A stretch of 12,164 nucleotides of DNA from contig MHFY01000155.1 of NCBI GenBank assembly GCA_001805375.1, forward strand, positions 1 through 12,164, written 5' to 3'. The notes beneath the pieces were generated by a model. The model saw nothing but the letters and a program-made list of their open reading frames with translations. It had not been told where the DNA came from and made no database searches. Of this stretch, positions 1 through 5,504 are shown piece by piece. Within the stretch, counting starts at the first letter, position 1, and each line of letters begins with the position of its first letter. Made by a program: the position numbers and the translations under genes. Source of the DNA: Omnitrophica WOR_2 bacterium GWA2_47_8. Lineage in GTDB: Bacteria > Omnitrophota > Gorgyraeia > Zapsychrales > GWA2-47-8.

Positions 1-1
1 A

Positions 2-646
2 TTTTTCCGTATGCCCAGGAAATTGGATGCTAAATATATTTCCGAGAAAGTAAATACTGAGGATGTAAAAATGTTAAAGAAGGCATTGGAAAAGGGGAGA
101 GGGGCCATTATCTTAACCGCGCATGTCGGCAACTGGGAGCTGGGGGGTGTTATCTTAAGTTTGTTAGGTTATCCTTCCGTAGCGATCGCCTTGCCGCATA
201 AGGAACGGCCGGTGAATGATCTGTTTAATGCACAGCGGGAAAGTAAAGGGATCACCGTTGTCCCGCCCAGTATGGCCATCCGTCGCTGTATCGAGGCTTT
301 AAAAAATAATAAGATCATCGCGGTACTGGCGGACCGGGATTTTACTCTGCACGGAGAGGAATTGGATTTTTTAGGGAAAAAGGCCTTTATCCCGCGCGGG
401 GCAGCTATCTTTTCGTGCCGGACCGGAGCGCCGCTCGTCCCCACCTTTTTCGTCCGTAATGCCGATGACGACGGCTTTACGCTCATTATGGAAGAGCCTA
501 TTGAACCGCCGCATTTTGCAAAAGACGGAAAGAACGAAGAGACCTGCATGCTTCATCTTATGAAGCAATATACGGCCCTCATCGAAAGAAAGATCCGGGA
601 ATACCCGACCCAATGGCTTATGTTCCGTGAGTTTTGGTCCCGCTAG
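2..646 (+). CDS. LpxL/HtrB-family lipid A acyltransferase, 5' end missing
   Basis: Probable late acyltransferase of lipid A synthesis, which transfers a fatty acyl chain from acyl-ACP to a lipid A precursor at the inner membrane. The frame is open to the window edge, so the first ATG at position 11 is probably internal. The family is usually about 290-310 residues with the catalytic motif near residue 130; here the motif HVGNWE (H at 122-124, E at 137-139, an HxxxxE pattern) lies close to the edge, so roughly 90 N-terminal residues, including the membrane anchor, are missing. Later segments fit the family: IAVLADRDF, then IPRGAAIFSCRTGAPLVP, and QWLMFREFW near the C-terminus, matching the usual QW..H/F-R-W ending. 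The substrate (lauroyl, myristoyl or other chain) cannot be read from sequence. The neighbouring glycosyltransferase and later heptose genes support an LPS role. The fold assignment is firm and the exact acceptor is inferred. Confidence 0.85.
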   Translation, partial: FFRMPRKLDAKYISEKVNTEDVKMLKKALEKGRGAIILTAHVGNWELGGVILSLLGYPSVAIALPHKERPVNDLFNAQRESKGITVVPPSMAIRRCIEALKNNKIIAVLADRDFTLHGEELDFLGKKAFIPRGAAIFSCRTGAPLVPTFFVRNADDDGFTLIMEEPIEPPHFAKDGKNEETCMLHLMKQYTALIERKIREYPTQWLMFREFWSR

Positions 647-655
647 CTGAAAATT

Positions 656-664
656 TGTTATAAT
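656..664 (+). promoter_or_regulatory. Extended -10 promoter candidate for the glycosyltransferase gene
   Basis: TGTTATAAT is a perfect extended -10 element (TGn followed by TATAAT), 10 bp after the acyltransferase stop. No good -35 hexamer is visible at 17 bp, which extended -10 promoters can tolerate. The predicted transcript start near 671 would leave a leader of only about 11 nt before the ATG at 682. Confidence 0.45.
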
Positions 665-681
665 AGGTCAAAAATAATCCT

Positions 682-1356
682 ATGAGAATCTGCGTTATTA
701 TCCCAGCCCATAACGAAGCACGCTTTATCGGCCCATTGATCACGGGGATCAAGCAAAAAGGGATCGATGTCGTTGTGATCGATGACGGTTCAACGGACCA
801 TACGGGATCTTTGGCCCAGGCGGCCGGGGCCCATGTCATGCAGAATCTCAGGCGAAGCGGCAAAGGCGCGTCCCTACAAAAAGGTTTTGATTACGCCTTA
901 AAAAATAACTATGACGGGGTCATTACCATGGATGGGGACGGGCAGCATGCGGTGGAAGACTTGGAATTCTTTCTGAAAGTGATCCAGGCATCTCCGCAGA
1001 GCATTGTCACGGGAGATCGTAGCCGGACCAATAAACATATGCCTTTGGTACGGCGTCTGACAAATCAATTTATGTCCGGCCTCATTTCTTTGATCTGCCG
1101 GCAGGATATCCCGGATACGCAATGCGGTTTTCGTTACATTTCGAGCAGTATCTTAAAACAGATGAAGTTGGAGTGCCATGATTTTGAGATCGAAACGGAA
1201 GTTTTGGTGCAGGCCAGTAAAAAGGGTTTTAAGGTCCATTCGGTAAGCGTTCAAACGATCTATCGTGATGAAGCCAGCAAGATCAATCCCTTAAGAGATA
1301 CCGTCCGGTTCTTTTCTTATATTTTTAAAGAGGTCGTGGTAAAAAAAATCCGTTAA
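682..1356 (+). CDS. Family 2 glycosyltransferase, DPM/DPG-synthase-like
   Basis: GT-A fold glycosyltransferase that probably moves a sugar from a nucleotide sugar to a lipid carrier or a growing glycan at the inner face of the membrane. The N-terminus VIIPAHNEARFIG is the family 2 nucleotide-binding start. IDDGSTDHT (D34, D35) and the DxD-type metal site DGDGQH (D84, D86) follow. DTQCGFRYIS and the C-terminal YRDEASKINPLRD segment match the polyprenyl-phosphate glycosyltransferase (dolichyl-phosphate mannose synthase-like) subgroup. At 224 residues it is the catalytic domain only, with no C-terminal membrane helices. No convincing Shine-Dalgarno precedes the ATG, which lies just downstream of an extended -10 element. 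Position beside an LpxL-type gene suggests a surface glycolipid role; donor and acceptor are unknown. Confidence 0.88.
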   Translation: MRICVIIPAHNEARFIGPLITGIKQKGIDVVVIDDGSTDHTGSLAQAAGAHVMQNLRRSGKGASLQKGFDYALKNNYDGVITMDGDGQHAVEDLEFFLKVIQASPQSIVTGDRSRTNKHMPLVRRLTNQFMSGLISLICRQDIPDTQCGFRYISSSILKQMKLECHDFEIETEVLVQASKKGFKVHSVSVQTIYRDEASKINPLRDTVRFFSYIFKEVVVKKIR

Positions 1357-1380
1357 ATATCGATGTGAGATGCTTCAGTG

Positions 1381-2097
1381 ATGATCCAGAGATGGCGTGA
1401 TACTTTAATTGCGAAAGATTTTGACATTTTTAATGTCACATTGATAGTTTCATTGTTGCTGCATTTGGTGTTCCTGGTGAGGTTTGCTTACTTTAATGCC
1501 ACCGCCCTGAAACGAAGGCCTCAGAATGTCGAGGTCATCTATCAAGTCCAAAATAAGCAGGAGGAAACAAGAGCGGTCGAGCCGGAGGAAGATGTCAAAA
1601 GTTCGATGTCCCCGCACCGGCATATTGAGGAAGCCAATGATCTCATTAAAAGAGACCCGTTCCCGACCAAACTGGTCAAAGATGTCACGAAGATGTTCGA
1701 TCGGCTTGAGTATCAGAAGAAACAGCCTTCCAAACTGATTTCCGTTGAGTCCAAACGAAAGATCTCCATCCCGGTTTTAAAATCTGAAAAGATCAGCAGC
1801 CCGCGTTATTTGAATTATCACCAGAAGATCCGGCAGAAAATAAAAGAACGCGCTTATTTGTATGCCACGGAATCGAATTTTGAGTCTGGAGAGGTCTATT
1901 TGACCTTTGTCCTGCTTGCGGACGGGACCCTGAAAGAGATCCAGATCATTGAAGACCGCACCTCCGCAAGTTCGTTCTTGCGCGGGGTGGGCTTACGCAG
2001 TATCAAGGAATCAAGCCCGTTTCCGCCTTTTCCGGAAGACCTTAAATTCCCGGAATTATCGTTCAATGTCGTTATTTCTTTTAAGCTGGATGAGTAA
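1381..2097 (+). CDS. TonB-family protein with N-terminal anchor
   Basis: Periplasm-spanning energy transducer of the TonB family, expected to couple an ExbB/ExbD-type motor to outer membrane transporters. A single membrane helix lies at about residues 18-40. It contains SLLLH (S24, H28), the SxxxH pattern that TonB uses for contact with its motor. A charged linker follows (about 45-140) without the Pro-Glu/Pro-Lys repeats of classical TonB. Residues about 143-238 form a TonB C-terminal domain, seen in GEVYLTFVLLADGTLKEIQI and the SSPFPPFPEDL segment. A GTG directly before the chosen ATG (at 1378) is an equally possible start; no clear ribosome binding site separates them. No exbB, exbD or receptor gene is nearby, so the partner cannot be named. 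It could also be a TonB-like protein with a different partner. Confidence 0.8.
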   Translation: MIQRWRDTLIAKDFDIFNVTLIVSLLLHLVFLVRFAYFNATALKRRPQNVEVIYQVQNKQEETRAVEPEEDVKSSMSPHRHIEEANDLIKRDPFPTKLVKDVTKMFDRLEYQKKQPSKLISVESKRKISIPVLKSEKISSPRYLNYHQKIRQKIKERAYLYATESNFESGEVYLTFVLLADGTLKEIQIIEDRTSASSFLRGVGLRSIKESSPFPPFPEDLKFPELSFNVVISFKLDE

Positions 2098-2137
2098 TAA
2101 CTCCTCGGGCATTAGATTACTTTACCCGAGGGGTTAT
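2097..2137 (+). terminator. Stem-loop after the TonB-like gene, weak terminator candidate
   Basis: A 13-bp stem with one G-U pair joins 2097-2109 (core CCTCGGG at 2103-2109) to 2125-2137 (core CCCGAGG at 2125-2131), with a 15-nt loop. It begins inside the stop region of the upstream gene, where a terminator would be expected. No U-tract follows and the loop is large, so it does not meet the rule for an intrinsic terminator. It may instead be an mRNA 3'-end stabiliser or part of the adjacent repeat. Confidence 0.4.
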
Positions 2138-2205
2138 CCTGAAGCCCGAAGGGCTAAGGATCTTTGGTAATAGATTCCTCGTCATTTCGTTCCTCGGGAT
2201 GGATT
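2134..2205 (+). repeat. Degraded dispersed palindromic (REP/MITE-like) repeat
   Basis: The stretch opens with ATCCT-GA-AGCCC-GAA-GGGCT-A-AGGAT (2136-2161), an interrupted hairpin with two 5-bp stems and a 3-nt loop. It continues through AGATTCCTCGTCATTTCG and ends in TTCCTCGGGATGG. From memory, this layout resembles the short non-coding repeats common in many bacterial genomes that begin GTCATCCTGAG and contain AAGGATCT or GAATCT blocks. The two ends (ATCCTGA on the left; the complement of the right end reads ATCCCGAG) form imperfect terminal inverted repeats. The block TCCTCGGG occurs at both 2102-2109 and 2191-2198. No coding potential is seen. Only one copy is in the window, so repeat status is inferred. 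Confidence 0.45.
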
Positions 2206-2229
2206 GTCGGAAGAGACCCCGCCCATCCA

Positions 2230-2258
2230 TTGACAAGCGATTTTAAGGGTGATATTCT
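2230..2258 (+). promoter_or_regulatory. Sigma70-type promoter for the DUF1844-aroQ cluster
   Basis: A perfect -35 hexamer TTGACA (2230-2235), a 17-bp spacer and a -10 hexamer TATTCT (2253-2258, 4 of 6 consensus bases). The predicted start is near 2265, giving a leader of about 40 nt before the ATG at 2306. It lies directly downstream of the repeat element and is the best-matched promoter in the window. Confidence 0.65.
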
Positions 2259-2305
2259 AGACTGTCGTTTTCAAAAGAAAAGTTAAAATCGTTATGGGAG
2301 AACAT

Positions 2306-2749
2306 ATGGATAAAGAAAAGTTCGTTGATGAATCCTGGAAAGACTCGGTAGACAAGGAAAAGAAGGACCCTTCTTCCAAGCAAGATAAAAAGATCTTTGT
2401 TGGAGATTCTTTTGACAAGGGAAGTGAAGATACCCCGTCCGCTCAAGCCACCCAGCCCCAGGCAGGCCAGGAAAAGGAAGCCCCCGGTGCTATTGAAGTC
2501 AATTTTATCAATTATATGACCAGCCTTATTTTTCAAACCATGGTCTTTTTAGGCGAGATCCCCAACCCGATGACCAATAAAGAAGATGTCAACCTTCCGC
2601 AGGCGAAATTGATCATTGATACGCTTCTGCTGTTGAGGGAGAAGACAAAGGGAAACCTGTCCAAGGAAGAAGAAAACATCTTAAATGGTTCGCTTTATGA
2701 ATTGCAGCTTAAGTTTGTGGAGATATTGAATAAGAAGGAAGCGGCTTAG
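2306..2749 (+). CDS. DUF1844 family protein of unknown function
   Basis: Small protein of 147 residues. Residues 1 to about 60 are highly charged, rich in Lys, Glu, Asp, Ser and Gln, and probably disordered. The C-terminal half is a DUF1844 domain, recognised from INYMTSLIFQTMVFLGEIP, NPMTNKEDVNLPQAKLIIDT, REKTKGNLSKEEENIL and the ending LYELQLKFVEIL. No biochemical role is known for the family. I chose the ATG at 2306 because GGGAG (2296-2300) sits 5 nt upstream as a good ribosome binding site; the in-frame ATG at 2294 would overlap that site. The next gene starts at the base after its stop, and it heads the Trm112-like/aroQ cluster, so it is likely cotranscribed with housekeeping genes. There is no signal peptide or membrane helix, so a cytoplasmic location is likely. 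Confidence 0.85.
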   Translation: MDKEKFVDESWKDSVDKEKKDPSSKQDKKIFVGDSFDKGSEDTPSAQATQPQAGQEKEAPGAIEVNFINYMTSLIFQTMVFLGEIPNPMTNKEDVNLPQAKLIIDTLLLLREKTKGNLSKEEENILNGSLYELQLKFVEILNKKEAA

Positions 2750-2905
2750 ATGATCGATAAGAAACTTTTGGATGTCTTGGCCTGTCCCGCCTGCAAGGGG
2801 GATGTGGAATTAAAAGACAACAAAATTGTCTGCCGCAAGTGTCAGCGCAAATACCCCATCAAAAACGGAATTCCCATTATGCTGGTTGAAGAGGCGCAAA
2901 AATGA
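2750..2905 (+). CDS. Trm112-like zinc-ribbon protein, 51 residues
   Basis: Short gene easily missed by length cut-offs. The protein begins MIDKKLLDVLACPACKG, continues with VCRKCQRKYPIKNGIPIML and ends EEAQK. Four cysteines (C12, C15, C28, C31) form two CxxC knuckles of a zinc ribbon, and YPIKNGIPIML is the family hallmark. Bacterial Trm112-like proteins (YcaR type) are about 55-65 residues, so this is a complete small member. In eukaryotes and archaea, Trm112 activates several methyltransferases; the bacterial role is poorly defined. It starts at the base directly after the DUF1844 stop and overlaps aroQ by an ATGA junction, so translation of the three genes is probably coupled. Identity is firm and function is not known. 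Confidence 0.9.
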   Translation: MIDKKLLDVLACPACKGDVELKDNKIVCRKCQRKYPIKNGIPIMLVEEAQK

Positions 2906-3339
2906 AAAAGATCCTGGTTATCCACGGGCCGAATTTAAATCTCCTGGGACAGCGTGAAAAAAGTATTTACGGCAAAGTCACGCTGGAGGAGATCAATAAG
3001 AAATTAAAGGCGATCGCCAAGAAAAATGGCGTGACGCTGGAGATCTTGCAGTCCAACCACGAGGGCGAGATCGTGGATGCCATTCAAGAAGTCAAAAAGA
3101 ACGGCATCAAGGTCATCTTGATCAACCCGGCCGCCTATACGCATACCAGTGTGGCTATCCGGGATGCGATTTCCGCTGTTGATATCCCTACCGTTGAAGT
3201 TCATTTGTCCAATATTTATGCCCGGGAAGAATTTCGTCATACCTCTCTCATCGCGCCGGTCAGCCACGGCCAGATCAGCGGTTTCGGCGTGGATAGTTAT
3301 TTGTTAGGGATGCAAGCGGCCATTTCGCTTATAAAATAG
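2902..3339 (+). CDS. aroQ: 3-dehydroquinate dehydratase, type II
   Basis: Third step of the shikimate pathway: dehydration of 3-dehydroquinate to 3-dehydroshikimate by the dodecameric type II enzyme in the cytoplasm. The N-terminus ILVIHGPNLNLLGQRE is diagnostic. Catalytic candidates are R18 and Y23 in the flexible lid (QREKSIYG). NHEGEIVDAIQ and INPAAYTHTS (N75) follow, then VEVHLSNIYAREEFRH with H101 and R112. The GISGFG-like segment GQISGFGVDSYLLG near the C-terminus also fits. Its 145 residues are the normal family length. It overlaps the Trm112-like gene by 4 bp and is followed after 23 bp by the peptidase gene. The order aroQ-pepP-efp-accB-accC is a recurring bacterial arrangement, which supports the call. 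Confidence 0.97.
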   Translation: MKKILVIHGPNLNLLGQREKSIYGKVTLEEINKKLKAIAKKNGVTLEILQSNHEGEIVDAIQEVKKNGIKVILINPAAYTHTSVAIRDAISAVDIPTVEVHLSNIYAREEFRHTSLIAPVSHGQISGFGVDSYLLGMQAAISLIK

Positions 3340-3362
3340 CTTTAAATTAGGACTTTAAGACC

Positions 3363-4406
3363 GTGAATGCCAAATTAAAGCAACTGGTCAGCCAATTCCC
3401 TAAAAGTAACATTGATGCCCTTCTTGTTACCCACGATGTTAATATCCGGTATTTAACCGATTTCCCTGCCTCAGAATCCTGGCTTTTAGTCACCCCAAAG
3501 AAGGCCGTTTACATCACTGACTTTCGTTACGTTTTAGAAGCGCAAAAGGGTTTAAAAGGGATTTCCGTTGAGTGCTACACAAAATCTTTCTTCGATACCG
3601 TGTCCGATTTGTCCAATCGCCTGCGTATCAAACATTTGGGGTTTGATGAACGCCACCTTTCTTTAGCCGCATACCTGAGACTTAAGCAGGCGGCCGGGTC
3701 GGCCGCGAAGCTCAAGGCCACCAATAACTTGGTTGAAAATCTGCGCATCATTAAGACGAAAGAGGAGCTTAGCCTCACCCGCCAGGCGATAAAGATCACT
3801 TTAGAGGCGTATGCCTTTATCGGGAAAAGGGTTAAGCCGGGCTTGACCGAACAGCAGATCTTGGCGGACTTGGAAAATTTCGTAAAAGCGAAGAAGGTAG
3901 GGTTTTCGTTTTCTCCGATCGTGGCCGGCGGGCCTAATTCCTGCTTTCCCCATGCCAAGGTCACCGAGCGGAAACTGAAGAATAACGAGCCGCTCTTGAT
4001 CGACATGGGAATTGATGTAAAGGGTTATAAGTCTGACTTGACACGTATGTTCTTTTTAGGTAAAATACCGCCTCTTGTCAAAAAAGTTAACGAATGCGTG
4101 AAAGAAGCACAGCAGAGAGCCATTGATAAAGTTAAACCCGGACGTTTGGCTTCGTTCATTGACGCACAGGCACGTAACTATTTAGAAAGTAAAGATTTAG
4201 GTAAGTATTTCGGGCATTCCTTAGGGCATGGTGTCGGCCTAGAAATACATGAGGCACCGACAATTTCCCAGAAAAGCAACGCTGTGTTAAAGGAAAACAT
4301 GATCTTTACCGTTGAACCAGCCGTTTACATTCCCAACCAATTCGGTATCCGTATCGAAGATATGGTTTTGGTCACCGAGCGTGGCTGCGAGATCTTGACG
4401 CGATAA
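3363..4406 (+). CDS. M24B metallopeptidase, Xaa-Pro aminopeptidase/dipeptidase
   Basis: Cytoplasmic peptidase of the pita-bread fold that removes an N-terminal residue preceding proline, or splits Xaa-Pro dipeptides. Residues 1 to about 125 are a creatinase-like N-terminal domain (VTHDVNIRYLTDF) and about 130-347 the catalytic domain. All five metal ligands are present: D214 and D225 (LIDMGIDVKGYKSDLTR), H289 (GHSLGHGVG), E318 (FTVEPAVY) and E332 (IRIEDM), with the supporting H296-E297 pair. The 347-residue length matches the short PepP/PepQ-like form common in the aroQ-efp-accBC cluster. The start is GTG at 3363, with AGGA about 10 nt upstream; no in-frame ATG fits better. Aminopeptidase versus dipeptidase action cannot be settled by sequence. 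Its 3' end carries the efp promoter. Confidence 0.92.
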   Translation: MNAKLKQLVSQFPKSNIDALLVTHDVNIRYLTDFPASESWLLVTPKKAVYITDFRYVLEAQKGLKGISVECYTKSFFDTVSDLSNRLRIKHLGFDERHLSLAAYLRLKQAAGSAAKLKATNNLVENLRIIKTKEELSLTRQAIKITLEAYAFIGKRVKPGLTEQQILADLENFVKAKKVGFSFSPIVAGGPNSCFPHAKVTERKLKNNEPLLIDMGIDVKGYKSDLTRMFFLGKIPPLVKKVNECVKEAQQRAIDKVKPGRLASFIDAQARNYLESKDLGKYFGHSLGHGVGLEIHEAPTISQKSNAVLKENMIFTVEPAVYIPNQFGIRIEDMVLVTERGCEILTR

Positions 4407-4424
4407 TTTTTTTTGCCGTATTAT
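4395..4424 (+). promoter_or_regulatory. Sigma70-type promoter for efp-accB-accC
   Basis: A -35 hexamer TTGACG (4395-4400, 5 of 6) and a -10 hexamer TATTAT (4419-4424, 5 of 6), separated by 18 bp. The -35 element lies in the last codons of the peptidase gene. The predicted start near 4431 leaves a short leader with AAGG (4444-4447) before the GTG start of efp. A run of eight T (4407-4414) lies in the spacer. Confidence 0.55.
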
Positions 4425-4453
4425 ATTAATATTAGTAAAGGAAAAGGTCGTAA

Positions 4454-5023
4454 GTGACGATATCAATCAATGAACTCGAAACAGGAATAGGCCTAATGAT
4501 GGATGGCGAAATTTATCTTGTTCTCGATTACAACCACGTCAAACCGGGTAAAGGCAGTGCCTTTGCGCGGGTCAGGATCAAAAACCTCAAAACCGACCTC
4601 GTCCTTGAAAGAACCTTCCGTTCCTCCGAAAAACTTGAAGACGTTCCCTTAGAAGAGAAAAAGATCCAGTTTTTGTACCGCGCCGGCGATACCTTGCATT
4701 TCATGGACCATGAAACCTACGAAGAAATGACCCTGCCGGAATCCGTTATTGGAAAAGATAGTATGAGATTTCTCAAAGAAAATTTAGAGGTTGAAGCCCT
4801 TGCGCATAATCATAGGATCTTGAAGGTTACGTTGCCCAACTTTATTGTTTTTAATATCCTTGAATCAGAGCCAGGCATAAAAGGTGATTCCAGCCGTTCA
4901 GGAACCAAACCTGCAACCATTGATACCGGAGCTGTTGTCCAAGTGCCTTTGTTCATTAACAAGGGGGATAATATAAAGATCGATACCAGATCCGGAACAT
5001 ACGTTGAAAGGGCACAAAAATGA
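4454..5023 (+). CDS. efp: Translation elongation factor P
   Basis: Binds the ribosome between the P and E sites and rescues synthesis stalled at polyproline stretches. The 189-residue length and three-domain layout are typical: KOW-like domain (about 1-63), OB domain (about 65-125) and C-terminal OB domain (about 130-188, with the hallmark TKPATIDTGAVVQVPLFI). The loop that reaches the peptidyl-tRNA reads HVKPGKGSAF with K33 at the tip, so this is the lysine type and not the arginine (EarP) type. Whether K33 is modified cannot be seen; no epmA/epmB-like gene is in the window. The start is GTG at 4454, placed by the N-terminal ISINELETG block and AAGG 6 nt upstream. It overlaps accB by 4 bp (ATGA), linking it to fatty acid synthesis genes as in many bacteria. 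Confidence 0.97.
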   Translation: MTISINELETGIGLMMDGEIYLVLDYNHVKPGKGSAFARVRIKNLKTDLVLERTFRSSEKLEDVPLEEKKIQFLYRAGDTLHFMDHETYEEMTLPESVIGKDSMRFLKENLEVEALAHNHRILKVTLPNFIVFNILESEPGIKGDSSRSGTKPATIDTGAVVQVPLFINKGDNIKIDTRSGTYVERAQK

Positions 5024-5481
5024 ACTTAAAAGAAATCAAAGAAATGATCAATTTGATGAATGAGAATGACCTGACCGAGATCGAGATCGAGCGGGAAGGG
5101 ACTAAGATCAAGATTAAAAAGGCCTCTTCAGAGGATCAGCATGGTTTCCGCCGCCATCCCCCTGAATTTAAAGTCGAAGCCATTCCTGCCCCCCGCGCTG
5201 CTGAAGAAAAATCCGTCAATGATAACCCAAAAACAAGTAAAGGGACTGTCATCTCCTCTCCCATGGTCGGAACCTTTTACCGTGCCCCTTCCCCGGAGTC
5301 CGCGTCTTTTGCGGAGACTGGACAAGTCGTTGAGGTAGGACAAGTGGTTTGTATCATCGAAGCGATGAAGCTGATGAACGAGATCAAATCAGAAATTCGC
5401 GGCAAGGTCGTCGAAATTGCGGTTGAAAATGCCGAACCGGTCGAATTCGGTCAAACATTGTTTGTTATTGAGCCGGTCTAA
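5020..5481 (+). CDS. accB: Biotin carboxyl carrier protein of acetyl-CoA carboxylase
   Basis: Carries the biotin that is carboxylated by AccC and then delivers CO2 to acetyl-CoA, making malonyl-CoA for fatty acid synthesis. The N-terminal helical segment (about 1-36, NLKEIKEMINLMNENDLTEI) is the usual docking region. A flexible linker rich in Pro, Ala and Glu (about 38-75) follows, then the biotinyl domain (about 76-153). The biotinylation site is K117 in EAMKLMNEI. SPMVGTFYRAPSP and the ending GQTLFVIEPV are also typical. The length of 153 residues matches the E. coli form. It overlaps efp by 4 bp and is 23 bp from accC. The carboxyltransferase genes accA and accD are not in the window. Confidence 0.97.
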   Translation: MNLKEIKEMINLMNENDLTEIEIEREGTKIKIKKASSEDQHGFRRHPPEFKVEAIPAPRAAEEKSVNDNPKTSKGTVISSPMVGTFYRAPSPESASFAETGQVVEVGQVVCIIEAMKLMNEIKSEIRGKVVEIAVENAEPVEFGQTLFVIEPV

Positions 5482-5504
5482 AGCTTACCCGTAAGGGCCC
5501 ATTC

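Noticed and set aside
1526..1738. Same-strand alternative frames at 1526-1738, 1949-2170, 5141-5338, 10589-10789 and 11177-11395
   Set aside because: All lie inside or across well-supported genes, are rich in Arg/Ser or Pro from frame-shifted reading, and resemble no known family.
2294..2305. ATG at 2294 as start of the DUF1844 gene
   Set aside because: GGGAG at 2296-2300 would then be coding; it is correctly placed as the ribosome binding site for the ATG at 2306.
3575..4006. Antisense open frames on the - strand, such as 3575-4006, 7429-7893 and 8794-9195
   Set aside because: They lie opposite firmly identified genes, show no family features, and look like complements of biased codons.
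4407..4414. Intrinsic terminator after the M24 peptidase gene
   Set aside because: There is a run of eight T, but no GC-rich stem of useful length directly precedes it. The region reads better as a promoter spacer.
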